This document shows, piece by piece, positions 9,303 through 18,208 of a stretch of DNA of 64,000 nt. The position numbers and the translations under genes are program-made. This DNA is from Roseiarcus sp963794655. GTDB lineage: Bacteria; Pseudomonadota; Alphaproteobacteria; Rhizobiales; Beijerinckiaceae. Under the pieces are notes generated by a model, which worked only from the letters and a program-made list of their open reading frames with translations, was not told the DNA's origin and searched no databases. The DNA lies in the NCBI GenBank assembly GCA_963794655.1, contig CAWCEV010000006.1, positions 310,001 to 374,000 on the forward strand, read 5' to 3'. How positions within the stretch are numbered: the stretch's first letter is position 1; each line of letters starts with the position of its first letter.

Positions 9303-9648
9303 GGCGAGCGGGCCCCACATTGTGCTCTGAACATCGATGAATGCATCGTTAATTACGTGTATTTCATACGGACCGCAGTCTGTATTTCGAAATTGGACTG
9401 CCTTGGACACTGGCCGCGGCAAGGTCGGACGAATTTGATCTGTGACCCAGATCACAGCATCGCACGCCAGAATCCGGTAATGGCCGGTTAACCATTCGTG
9501 GAGGCGCAACGTTTCTCACAATACTCATCGGTAGTACTTTAAGTCTTATTGATTAATATGCTGCCAAGCGGCTGGACCCAAGGTTACCTGGCCTAATGTG
9601 CGTTCGTGTGCAATTTCCTCAATATTGATTCAGGTTCGAGGACGCGTT
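9303..9648 (+). other. Intergenic region, relatively AT-rich
   Basis: This 346-base region between the ferritin-like gene and the broken membrane-protein gene holds no supported gene. It is richer in A and T than its neighbours. It contains a short inverted repeat (CGATG-AATG-CATCG, 9335-9348) and a CRP-type palindrome at 9440-9457, listed separately. Confidence 0.5.
9440..9457. promoter_or_regulatory. CRP/FNR-type palindromic operator candidate
   Basis: CTGTGACCCAGATCACAG is a symmetric site of TGTGA-N6-TCACA form, an exact match to the half-sites recognised by CRP-family regulators. It lies 192 bases upstream of the ATG at 9649. That the site is bound, and by which regulator, is inference. 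Confidence 0.45.
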
Positions 9649-11318
9649 ATGAGCCCTAGTTCGTTGATATTGACCTACGTAACCTGCGCAATGCTGGTCT
9701 CGATTTATGCATGGACGCAATTCAACACACCGTTATCCAATCGGTCTTCAACCCGCAGGATGCTGTACTGGTCGAGCTGCGGCGGCTACGTGCTGACTGC
9801 ACTGGTTCTCTATACGGCGCTGTCAGGCCTTCTCGGGATTCCTTCCTGGCGGTCAATCTTGACGGGGCGCGCGAAATCAATTCATCGCTTCCTGCCCCGC
9901 TGATCGCCGCCTTGGTGATGACTACCCTGTTGTCATCCGTGCCCCTTGTCAAAAATCTGGACAACTGGATTCTGTCTTTGTTCCTTGATTGGGGTGCCAT
10001 TCCCGCTGAGCTCAAGCGGCGCGCGGCGACAATGACGACCAGAACGTTCAGCGTCACGACTGACGATGTCGCGAAATTGCGAACCGCATTCGGCGACGGG
10101 AGTTGTGGCGAGACGCTCGCGGACCATCTGCGCGAGGATGGTTCCGAGGGAATTGAGCTCTCGGAGCGCCGGCTGACACGAGTCGCGAAGATCTATTTCT
10201 GCATCCAAAGTCTGGAAGCAGAGCACCGCTATGCCAGTTTTTTTGCCGGCGCCGATGAGGAGTTGAAGCAAATCAAGAGCCGGATGACGGCTTTTCTGCG
10301 CAGTTCCGACAAATCCTTGACGCTTGCGGTCAGGCTCCGCTCCCTTGAAGGTCAGGCGGCCTACGAGGAACTAATGCAGGAGCGGCGCGAAACGTTTGCT
10401 CAAAGTTGCCGGGAAATGTTCCACGAACTGGCGTTTTTCCTAGCTGCGGCGGTCTTGCGGTCGGAGTTGACGGAAAAGGATATCGTACGTCGGCTTCGTT
10501 CCTTGGGGTTTGAGAGCGCCGAGCCGATGACGGAGCCGGTGTTCCCTATCCATAGCCTAACGTTGTTGGCGTTCGGACTGTTTGCGTATCTCGCAGTCTT
10601 GACGATATTCTTCTCGCACTTGAAGGACGTTCCGCATCCGCAGGGCAACCCGATGCTAGGGACATCCAGAGTCTTTCTCACACGGATCGTGACGATTGGC
10701 GTCGTCGTCTGGCTGATGCAGACCTTCACCTTCTTCAGGCGCGACGCGGGTGATGCGAGAAAGTATTTTTCCTATGCGGTATCCGGAATCATTGCTGCCG
10801 GAACGGGCGTCGGCATCTGCCTGCCCTTCGCGTTCGCCGACCCCAACGGACCAGTCGTAGGTTTGTACAATAGCCTTCCGCTTGTTTTTTTGTCAAGCAT
10901 CCTGTGTATTGCATTGGCTTTTTGTTGCGATGACTGGCCCGAGGATACCGACGCGCCGATCTGGCTGAGGCCGGCCGAGGCGGCAGGCTGCGCGGCCGTT
11001 ATGGCGTTCGGAGCGTCGCTTCTCTATTTCGGCGACCTGCTGCCGGCTTCGATGGGGACGTTTGCCGGAATGATGGTCGTCGCATGGATCTGCCTGCCAA
11101 GTGCAATGGCCGCAGTGATCGGGGGATTCGTACCCCACATATATCGTTCTGCCCATCGCGCCGCGGCCGCAAGAAGAAGGGATGCTCTCCGCGTCGATTC
11201 CGGGGTTCCCGAGTCAAACGCCCCGCTCGCCTCCCCAGGGCACGGTCCAGTTGCTTTCGGCGGCAACCTGAAACGCCTCCTTCCCCCCGCCGCGCAACAG
11301 GCCGCCGTTCGGTCATAG
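9649..11318 (+). pseudogene. Polytopic membrane protein of unknown function, interrupted by a frameshift
   Basis: Two overlapping frames together read as one membrane protein. The first frame (9649-9903) encodes an N-terminal helix LILTYVTCAMLVSIYAW and a second one, GYVLTALVLYTALSGLLGI. The other frame (open from 9711 to 11318) has an un-protein-like start, then from about 9885 becomes a plausible continuation, APLIAALVMTTLLSSVPLV. It goes on with a cytoplasmic, charged middle part and at least five more hydrophobic segments up to about residue 475 of that frame. Continuity is restored by a one-base shift near 9860-9890, consistent with loss of one base. Function is not recognised. The poor match of base composition to neighbours could indicate transfer. 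Confidence 0.6.
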
Positions 11319-11460
11319 ATTGTCGCGCGGGGATCGCGAGGGCGAGCCGGTTCAGAGCGCGTCACTTTGCGCTCTTGACGCCCGCTGCCTCGCCGCTCCA
11401 TTGCATGGGCCGACAACGCAAGCCCCACCGCGGCGATCTCTTAAGGCGAGGATAACGGCC

Positions 11461-12360
11461 ATGGCCAATGACCAGATGATGACGCAGATGTCGACGAAGC
11501 CTGGCTTCATCGCTGCGCTCGACCAGAGCGGCGGGTCGACTCCGGGCGCGCTCCGCCTCTACGGCATCCCCGACAGCGAGTATAAAGGCGACGACGCCAA
11601 GATGTACGAACTCGTGCACGAGATGCGGGTTCGCATCATGTCGTCGCCGGCTTTTAAGGGCGACAAGGTGATCGCCGCGATCCTGTTCGAGTGCACCATG
11701 GACGGCCAGGCGAAGGGCAAGCCGGTCCCGTCCTACCTCTGGGAGGACCGGGGCGTCGTTCCGATCGTCAAGGTCGACAAGGGATTGGAGGCGGAAAAAG
11801 ACGGCGTGAGCCTGATGAAGCCGATGCCGGACCTCGACAAACTGCTCGTCCGGGCAAGCAAGCTCGGCGTGTTCGGCACGAAAATGCGCTCGGTCATCAA
11901 CCTGGCTTCGAAAACCGGGATCGCGGCGATCGCCAAGCAGCAATTCGAGTTCGGCGAGCGGATCGCCGCCCACGGGCTCCTGCCGATTCTCGAACCGGAA
12001 ATCTCGATCAAGAGCCCGGACAAGGCCGGGGCGGAGCGAATCCTGCTCGATGAACTGACCAAGGGGCTCGACGCGCTGCCCGCCGGGCGCAAGGTGATGT
12101 TCAAGCTGACGCTGCCCGAAACTCCCGACCACTACATGCCGCTCATCAAGGACAAGCGCGTCGCGCGGGTCGTCGCGCTATCGGGCGGCTATTCGCGAGA
12201 GGAGGCCGATAAGCGGCTGTCCGAAAATCACGGTATGATCGCGAGCTTCTCGCGTGCGCTCGCACAGGATTTGAGGGGTTCGATGACCGACGCCGAATTC
12301 GACAAGGCGCTCAAAGAGGCCATCGACGAGATCTTTCGCGCCTCGACAATCAAGCACTGA
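11461..12360 (+). CDS. fda: Class I fructose-bisphosphate aldolase
   Basis: A 299-residue cytosolic Schiff-base aldolase interconverting fructose 1,6-bisphosphate with glyceraldehyde 3-phosphate and dihydroxyacetone phosphate. Family features are GFIAALDQSGGSTPGAL near the N-terminus, LWEDRGVVPIVKVDKGL, ILEPEISI and the Lys-containing VMFKLTLPE strand. The length (about 296 is usual) fits the bacterial class I fda type. The start ATG follows GGCGAGGAT. The open frame extends further upstream without homology, so the first ATG with a ribosome-binding site was chosen. The GST gene follows after two bases, so the two are probably cotranscribed. Confidence 0.95.
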   Translation: MANDQMMTQMSTKPGFIAALDQSGGSTPGALRLYGIPDSEYKGDDAKMYELVHEMRVRIMSSPAFKGDKVIAAILFECTMDGQAKGKPVPSYLWEDRGVVPIVKVDKGLEAEKDGVSLMKPMPDLDKLLVRASKLGVFGTKMRSVINLASKTGIAAIAKQQFEFGERIAAHGLLPILEPEISIKSPDKAGAERILLDELTKGLDALPAGRKVMFKLTLPETPDHYMPLIKDKRVARVVALSGGYSREEADKRLSENHGMIASFSRALAQDLRGSMTDAEFDKALKEAIDEIFRASTIKH

Positions 12361-12362
12361 CC

Positions 12363-12968
12363 TTGGCCGTCAGGTTCTACTACGCCTCGGGGTCGCCTTA
12401 CGCGTGGCGGGTCTGGCTTGCCCTCGAGCGCAAGGGTATTCCCTACCATTTGAAGACCCTGTCTTTCGACGCCGGCGATCTCAAGACGCCGGAATTCACG
12501 GCCCTCAACCCACGGCGGCGGGTTCCGGTCCTGGTCGACGACGATTTCGCCCTCGCCGAATCCGCGGCGATCGTCGAATATATCGAGGACCGCTGGCCCA
12601 ACGGGCCTGCGCTCTTCGCTAGCGAGCCGCGCAAGCGCGCGATCCAGCGCCGGATGGTGCGCGAGGCCGACGACTATCTCGCCGACATCGGCACGCGTTT
12701 CGCAACCGCCCCGACGGAAGAGAACGCCAAGGAGCTCAAGCAGGAGCTCTCCTTGTGGGAGGCCGCCGCAAGCGGCGACTATCTGACCGGCGAGCTTTCC
12801 GTCGTCGACCTCACGGTCTATCCATTGATGGCTCTGCTCCTTCGGATCGCCGGCCGCCGTCCGGATTTTGCCCAGAAGGACTTCATAGGTCCTCGTCTCT
12901 CGAGCTGGATGGACCGCATGCGCGCGCTCCCGATCGTCCAGCACACGCAGCCGCCGCATTGGAAATGA
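12363..12968 (+). CDS. Glutathione S-transferase family protein
   Basis: A 201-residue two-domain protein. The thioredoxin-fold N-terminal half starts RFYYASGSPYAWRVWLALE and contains the conserved cis-Pro/Glu-Ser region RRRVPVLVDDDFALAESAAIVEYI; the C-terminal half is alpha-helical (about residues 85-195) with a typical GELSVVDLTVYPLMALL segment. It probably conjugates or reduces small electrophiles with glutathione, but the substrate is unknown. A TTG start at 12363, two bases after the aldolase stop, is the only suitable start near the homology. The initiation site is therefore less certain than the identification. Confidence 0.88.
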   Translation: MAVRFYYASGSPYAWRVWLALERKGIPYHLKTLSFDAGDLKTPEFTALNPRRRVPVLVDDDFALAESAAIVEYIEDRWPNGPALFASEPRKRAIQRRMVREADDYLADIGTRFATAPTEENAKELKQELSLWEAAASGDYLTGELSVVDLTVYPLMALLLRIAGRRPDFAQKDFIGPRLSSWMDRMRALPIVQHTQPPHWK

Positions 12969-13050
12969 GCCGCTCAGCTTGACCCGGCGCGGCGGTCGCC
13001 CATGATGGCCGCGCGACCGACGCGGACTGACCGCATACGGGGAAATCGCC

Positions 13051-13719
13051 ATGAGCGCTGCGGCCGAGACGGTCTTTCTATTCGACGTCGACAACACGCT
13101 CATCGACAATGACCGGTTTCAGGACGACCTGAGGCAGGAGCTCGAGCGCGCTCATGGCGCGAGCGCTCGCGACCGGTACTGGACGATCTTCGAGCAGCTG
13201 CGCGGCGAACTGGGCTATGCCGACTATCTCGGGGCGCTCGAGCGCCTGAGAATCGAGCGCCTGCATGATCCGACGCTGTTACCAACCGCCAACTGGCTTA
13301 TCGACTATCCCTTCGCCGACCGGCTCTATCCGGGCGCCCTTCAGGTCGTCGAGCACGCGCGGCAATTCGGGCAGGTCGTCATTCTCTCCGATGGCGACGC
13401 GATCTTTCAGCCGCGCAAGGTCGCGCGTTCGGGTCTGTGGGATGCGTTCTCAGGCCGGGTGCTGATCTATGTGCATAAGGAAAATGAACTTGCCGATGTC
13501 GAGCGGTGGCATCCTGCCGCCCATTATGTGCTGATCGACGACAAGAGCCGCATCCTCGCTGCAGTCAAGTCGATCTGGGGCGATCGGGTCACGACCATCT
13601 TCCCGAGGCAGGGCCACTATGCCGTGCAGGAACCGCCACGCGACAAGGCCTCGGTCGATCTCGCGATCGACCGCATCGGCGATCTCATGAGCCACGATCT
13701 GTCCAAGCTCGCGCGGTGA
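13051..13719 (+). CDS. HAD-superfamily hydrolase
   Basis: A 222-residue haloacid dehalogenase-fold phosphatase. Motif I is LFDVDNTLID (nucleophile and acid Asp, residues about 10-19), motif II the Ser in VVILSDGD, and motif III/IV the acidic pair in YVLIDDKSRIL with a preceding basic region. The cap region (about 25-95) is helical. The substrate is unknown. The ATG follows ACGGGGAAATCGCC. It lies in the same direction as fda and gst but 82 bases later, and ends 255 bases before hemA. Confidence 0.88.
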   Translation: MSAAAETVFLFDVDNTLIDNDRFQDDLRQELERAHGASARDRYWTIFEQLRGELGYADYLGALERLRIERLHDPTLLPTANWLIDYPFADRLYPGALQVVEHARQFGQVVILSDGDAIFQPRKVARSGLWDAFSGRVLIYVHKENELADVERWHPAAHYVLIDDKSRILAAVKSIWGDRVTTIFPRQGHYAVQEPPRDKASVDLAIDRIGDLMSHDLSKLAR

Positions 13720-13786
13720 CCTGCGAGCCCCATCACCTCGCCGTCACGATTGGGCCTTCTTATCTAGCGATAATACGTCAGTACAA

Positions 13787-13816
13787 TTGAGCGTTTCGCT
13801 TTCATCGGCGTATAAT
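13787..13816 (+). promoter_or_regulatory. Sigma-70-type promoter candidate for hemA
   Basis: TTGAGC (13787-13792), an 18-base spacer, and a perfect TATAAT (13811-13816) lie about 160 bases upstream of the hemA start. No other gene begins between them, so the hemAEF cluster is the likely target. Confidence 0.55.
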
Positions 13817-13974
13817 TTCCTGCTGTAAGCTGGACGTGCGGCACGGCGCTTCGGCGTCTGGGACAATCCGCCGCGCCCTCGCCGGCCGCCGAGACTGGAC
13901 AAGTTTCGGCAGTCCGGTTAGCGAAGAGGAAAGCGGCGCCGGCTAGAAGGACGCGGGGCCGAAAAGGACCGTCG

Positions 13975-15276
13975 ATGGATTATCACCGGAGCTTCGAGGA
14001 GGCGACAGCGCGCCTGAAGGCGGAGGGGCGCTACCGCACTTTCGCCAATCTGGAGCGTGACGCCCGCCGGTTCCCGATGGCGCAATGGCGCCCGCCGGGC
14101 GCAGAGAGCAATCCGCGGGAAGTGACCGTATGGTGCTCGAACGATTATCTCGGCATGGGCGGCCATCCCGACGTGATCGAGGCCTCGGTCAGCGCGGCGC
14201 GCGCCCATGGCGCGGGCGCCGGCGGCACCCGCAATATTTCCGGCACCCACAATCCGATCGTCGAACTCGAGGCCGAGCTCGCAGACTTGCACGGCAAGCA
14301 GGCGGCGCTGGCGTTCACGTCCGGCTGGATCTCCAATCTCGCGGCTATCTCGACCATCGCCGGTCTCCTGCCCGATTGCGTTATCTTCTCCGATGCGCTG
14401 AACCACAATTCGATGATCGAGGGCGTCAAGCGCTCGGGATGTGAGAAGCGGGTCTTTCGCCACAACGACGTCGATCATCTCGAGACGCTGCTCGCCGCCG
14501 AGCCGATCGGGCGCGCCAAGCTGATCGTGTTCGAGAGCCTCTATTCGATGGACGGGGACATCGCGCCGATCGAAGCGGTCGTTGAGCTGGCCGAGAAGTA
14601 CAACGCCCTCACCTATATCGACGAGGTGCACGCAGTCGGCCTTTATGGGCCGCGCGGCGGGGGCTTGAGCGAGCGGGAGGGCCTCGCCGCCCGCATCGAC
14701 GTGATCGAGGGTACGCTGGCCAAGGGTTTTGGCTCGCTCGGCGGCTATATCGCGGCGAGCGAGGCGATCGTCGACGCGGTCAGGAGCTTCGCGCCCCAGT
14801 TCATCTTCACCTCGACCCTGCCGCCGAGCGTCGCGGCGAGCGCCGCCGCCGCGGTACGGCACTTGAAGCGGTCGACCGCCGAGCGCGAGCGCCACCAGCA
14901 CATGGCGAAGCTCGTCAAGCATGCTCTCCGCGCCGCCGGACTGCCGGTGATGGATAATCCCTCGCACATCGTGCCGGTGTTCGTCGGCGACGCGCGCAAA
15001 TGCCGGGCGGCCAGCGAAATGCTGCTCGAGCGGCATGCGGTCTATATCCAGCCGATCAACTATCCGACTGTCGCCAAGGGGACCGAGCGGCTGCGCGTGA
15101 CCCCGACCCCCGCCCATAGCGAAGCGCAAGTCGCCGAACTCGTCGAGGCGTTGGTCGACGTGTGGCGGACCCTGGACCTCAAGTTCGACGAGGCGCGGGT
15201 GATCCCGCTGTTCCGCGCGAACGCGAACGAGGACGCCCACTGCGTGTATCCGGAGATGAAGCGCGCAGCGGAATAG
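13975..15276 (+). CDS. hemA: 5-aminolevulinate synthase
   Basis: A 433-residue pyridoxal-phosphate enzyme that condenses glycine and succinyl-CoA to 5-aminolevulinate, the first step of tetrapyrrole synthesis by the C4 pathway used in alphaproteobacteria. It shows WCSNDYLGMG, GTRNISGTHNPIVELE, the substrate-site SGWISNLAAI, the PLP Asp/His in YIDEVHAVGLYGPRGGG and the Schiff-base Lys in EGTLAKGFGSLGGY. The N-terminus RYRTFANLERDARRFP is typical. Start ATG follows AAAAGGACC. It is the first gene of a heme cluster: hemE starts 13 bases later and hemF overlaps hemE. Confidence 0.97.
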   Translation: MDYHRSFEEATARLKAEGRYRTFANLERDARRFPMAQWRPPGAESNPREVTVWCSNDYLGMGGHPDVIEASVSAARAHGAGAGGTRNISGTHNPIVELEAELADLHGKQAALAFTSGWISNLAAISTIAGLLPDCVIFSDALNHNSMIEGVKRSGCEKRVFRHNDVDHLETLLAAEPIGRAKLIVFESLYSMDGDIAPIEAVVELAEKYNALTYIDEVHAVGLYGPRGGGLSEREGLAARIDVIEGTLAKGFGSLGGYIAASEAIVDAVRSFAPQFIFTSTLPPSVAASAAAAVRHLKRSTAERERHQHMAKLVKHALRAAGLPVMDNPSHIVPVFVGDARKCRAASEMLLERHAVYIQPINYPTVAKGTERLRVTPTPAHSEAQVAELVEALVDVWRTLDLKFDEARVIPLFRANANEDAHCVYPEMKRAAE

Positions 15277-15288
15277 GAGGCGGTCGCA

Positions 15289-16395
15289 TTGCTAGGCCGC
15301 CCCTCGCCCAAGCCTCATCCCGCAAAAGTCGCCGAAGCGCGGGCGGGTCGATTGAGGGCGCGCAAGCCACTTCTCGCTGCGCTCTCCGGCGAGCGGCAAA
15401 AGACCTTGCCGATCTGGCTCATGCGCCAGGCGGGGCGCTATCTGCCGGAATATCGCGAGCTTCGTACGAAAGCCGCGACCTTTCTCGAGCTTTGCTATAA
15501 CCCGGCGCTCGCCGCCGAAGTGACGATGCAGCCGATCCGCCGCTTTGGCTTCGACGCGGCGATCCTGTTCTCCGATATCCTCGTTCTCCCCGATGCGCTG
15601 GGTCAGCGCGTCAGCTTCGAAACCGGCGATGGCCCTCGTCTCGACCCGATTGGCGACGCCGCCGGCCTTGCGAGACTTAGGCCCGAGCCCGACTGGAGCC
15701 GGCTCGCGCCCGTGTTCGAGACGCTCGATCGTCTCAAGACCGCATTGCCGCAAGAAGTGGCGCTGATCGGCTTCTGCGGCGCGCCGTGGACGGTCGCGAG
15801 CTACATGATCGCCGGGCGCGGCACGCCGGACCAGGCGCCGGCGCGCCTCTTCGCCTACCGCCACCCGGATTTGTTCGCGACTTTGATCGACCGGCTCGTC
15901 GACGCTTCGGTCGAGTATCTCATCTGTCAGTTGGCGGCCGGCGCGGAAGCGGTGCAGATCTTCGATTCCTGGGCCGGCGTGCTGCCGCCGGCGGAATTCG
16001 ACCGCTGGTGCGTCGCGCCGATCGCGGCGCTCACCGCCAAGGTCCGGGCCAAGGCGCCGGACGCGCCGATCATCGCTTTTCCGCGCGGCGCAGCGACCCA
16101 ATTGGCCAAATTCGCGCCATTGACCGACCTCGACGCGATTGGCCTCGACACGGCCGCCGATCCCAAGGCCGCAATCGCCGCCCTGCCCAAGCGGCTCGCG
16201 CTTCAGGGCAATCTCGATCCATTGGCGCTCGTCGCCGGCGGACCGCGTCTCGACGAGGAAACCGACCGCGTCCTCGAGGGGTTCGCGGGCGAGCGCGCCC
16301 ATATCTTCAACCTCGGGCACGGCGTGCTGCCCGAAACGCCCGTGAGCCACGTCGAGCGCCTGGTCGCGAGAGTGCGTGGCGAAAGGTCGTCATGA
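15289..16395 (+). CDS. hemE: Uroporphyrinogen III decarboxylase
   Basis: A 368-residue cytosolic enzyme converting uroporphyrinogen III to coproporphyrinogen III by four decarboxylations. The signature LPIWLMRQAGRYLPEYRELR is present, followed by FSDILVLPDALG (active-site Asp), GFCGAPWTVASYMIAG, QIFDSWAGVL and a C-terminal NLGHGVLPETPV. The TTG start at 15289 is supported by TAGGAGG eight bases upstream; residues 1-25 are a basic N-terminal extension without homology to the core. The stop overlaps the hemF start (ATGA), so hemE and hemF are translationally coupled. Confidence 0.97.
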   Translation: MLGRPSPKPHPAKVAEARAGRLRARKPLLAALSGERQKTLPIWLMRQAGRYLPEYRELRTKAATFLELCYNPALAAEVTMQPIRRFGFDAAILFSDILVLPDALGQRVSFETGDGPRLDPIGDAAGLARLRPEPDWSRLAPVFETLDRLKTALPQEVALIGFCGAPWTVASYMIAGRGTPDQAPARLFAYRHPDLFATLIDRLVDASVEYLICQLAAGAEAVQIFDSWAGVLPPAEFDRWCVAPIAALTAKVRAKAPDAPIIAFPRGAATQLAKFAPLTDLDAIGLDTAADPKAAIAALPKRLALQGNLDPLALVAGGPRLDEETDRVLEGFAGERAHIFNLGHGVLPETPVSHVERLVARVRGERSS

Positions 16396-17306
16396 ACATA
16401 TCCACCCCGGCGCATACGGATGCGCGCTTCTCAGCGGCGAGCGATTGGTTCGAGACCATTCAGCGGCGGATCATCGAGGCGATGGAGGCGCTCGAGCGCG
16501 AGTTCGCCGACGCCGGCGCAAAAGAAGCGCCCGGACGGTTCGCGATCGAGCCCTGGGCGCGCACCGACGCCAGCGGCGCGCCGGGGGGCGGCGGCCGCAT
16601 GGCTATCCTGCGCGGACGCCTGTTCGAGAAAATGGGCGTCCACACTTCGATCGTCCACGGTGCCTTCCCGTCGGAGTTCTCGGCCCAAATTCCGGGCGCG
16701 GACCGCGATCCGCGCTTCTGGGCCGCAGGGGTGTCGGTGATCGCCCATCCGTGGAGTCCGCACGTGCCGACGGTGCACATGAACACCCGCCTCGTGCGCA
16801 CGACCAAGACCTGGTTCGGCGGCGGCGCCGACTTGACGCCGATGTTGGACAGGCGCCGCAAGCCGGACGATCCGGACGCGATTGCTTTCCATGCCGCCAT
16901 GCGCGCGGCTTGCGAGCGCCATCCGGGAGCGGCCGACGCCGAGAAATTCAGAAAATGGTGCGATGAATATTTTTATCTCAAGCACCGCAACGAGCCGCGC
17001 GGCATCGGCGGCATCTTCTTCGACTATCTCAACAGCGCCGAAGATGAAGGCAATTCAGCTTTCGACGCCGATTTCGCCTTCGTGCGCGATGTCGGCGAGA
17101 GTTTCCTTACCGTCTATCGCGATATCGTCGGGCGGAACGCCGGGAGGCCTTGGAGCGAGGCCGAGCGTGAGGAACAACTGACGCGGCGCGGGCGTTATGT
17201 CGAGTTCAATCTGCTCTATGACCGGGGAACATTATTCGGCTTGAAAACCGGCGGCAACATTGCTTCGATACTCTCCTCGATGCCGCCGCTCGCCCGGTGG
17301 CCCTAA
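16392..17306 (+). CDS. hemF: Oxygen-dependent coproporphyrinogen III oxidase
   Basis: A 304-residue oxygen-dependent oxidase converting coproporphyrinogen III to protoporphyrinogen IX. Diagnostic segments are GGGGRMAILRG, VHMNTRLVRTTKTWFGGG, ADLTPM, YLKHRNEPRGIGGIFFDYL and the C-terminal YVEFNLLYDRGTLFGLKTGG. The length matches the family. The start ATG overlaps the hemE stop. The cluster hemA-hemE-hemF omits the steps encoded by hemB, C and D; hemC is 5.4 kb upstream. The presence of the aerobic form implies growth with oxygen. Confidence 0.97.
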   Translation: MNISTPAHTDARFSAASDWFETIQRRIIEAMEALEREFADAGAKEAPGRFAIEPWARTDASGAPGGGGRMAILRGRLFEKMGVHTSIVHGAFPSEFSAQIPGADRDPRFWAAGVSVIAHPWSPHVPTVHMNTRLVRTTKTWFGGGADLTPMLDRRRKPDDPDAIAFHAAMRAACERHPGAADAEKFRKWCDEYFYLKHRNEPRGIGGIFFDYLNSAEDEGNSAFDADFAFVRDVGESFLTVYRDIVGRNAGRPWSEAEREEQLTRRGRYVEFNLLYDRGTLFGLKTGGNIASILSSMPPLARWP

Positions 17307-17337
17307 GCCATCCCACAAACTCTTTCGGAGACTGACC

Positions 17338-18201
17338 ATGGTCAACGCCGCCGAGTCTGGCCGCTTTCGCATTGGCGGCGCCTTCGACGTCAATCGTCTT
17401 GGCTTTGGCGCGATGCGGATCGTCGGATCGGGAATCTGGGGCCCGCCGGCGGACCGCGCCGAGGCGCTGAGAACGTTGCGCCGTCTGTCCGATGTCGGTG
17501 TCGACTTCATCGACACGGCCAATTCCTACGGCCCTGATTTCTCCGAAGACCTGATCCGGGAAGCCCTCCCGCCTTACGGCAAGATCCATGTCGCGACCAA
17601 GGGCGGACTCGCGCGGACCGGCCCAAATATCTGGATTCCGCTCGGCCGGCCGGAATATCTGATCCAGCAGGCCCATAAGAGCCGCTGGCGGCTCGGCGTT
17701 GAAACCATCTCGCTATGGCAATTGCATCGCATCGATTCGAAGGTGCCGGCAAAAGAGCAGTTCGACGCCATCGCCTCCCTCATCAAGGACAAGGTCATCC
17801 GTTGCGCAGGCTTGTCGGAGGTGAGCGTCGCCGACATCGAGGCCGCCTCGAAGGTCTTCCCCGTCGCCACCGTTCAGAACCGCTATAATTTCATCGACCG
17901 GGCGAGCGAGGCCGTGCTCGATCATTGTGAGAAGAACGGCATCGGCTTCATTCCCTGGGCGCCGCTCGACGCCGGCGCGTCGGCAAGGTCGGGCTCGGCG
18001 CTCGACGCGATCACTCGCAAGCACAAGGCGACCCCGAGCCAGATCGCGCTCGCCTGGCTTTTGAAGCGCAGCCCAGTCATGCTGCCGATCCCTGGGACCG
18101 GCAAGGTCGCACATCTTGAGGAGAATGTCGGCGCTGCGGCAATCAACCTCACCGACGAGGAGTTCGCGGCGCTCGACCGCGCCGGGCGCGAGAGACGGTG
18201 A
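17338..18201 (+). CDS. Aldo/keto reductase
   Basis: A 287-residue TIM-barrel oxidoreductase using NADPH to reduce aldehydes or ketones. The catalytic tetrad is visible: Asp in DFIDTANSYG, Tyr in the same NSYG, Lys in VATKGGL and His in SLWQLHRID. The cofactor end has LPIPGTGKVAHLEENVGA. The N-terminus RLGFGAMRIVGSGIWGPP resembles the broad oxidoreductase group rather than the sugar-reductase group. The start ATG follows TTTCGGAGACTGACC. It is downstream of hemF in the same direction with a 31-base gap; cotranscription is likely, a role in heme synthesis is not implied. Confidence 0.92.
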   Translation: MVNAAESGRFRIGGAFDVNRLGFGAMRIVGSGIWGPPADRAEALRTLRRLSDVGVDFIDTANSYGPDFSEDLIREALPPYGKIHVATKGGLARTGPNIWIPLGRPEYLIQQAHKSRWRLGVETISLWQLHRIDSKVPAKEQFDAIASLIKDKVIRCAGLSEVSVADIEAASKVFPVATVQNRYNFIDRASEAVLDHCEKNGIGFIPWAPLDAGASARSGSALDAITRKHKATPSQIALAWLLKRSPVMLPIPGTGKVAHLEENVGAAAINLTDEEFAALDRAGRERR

Positions 18202-18208
18202 GGCCCGC

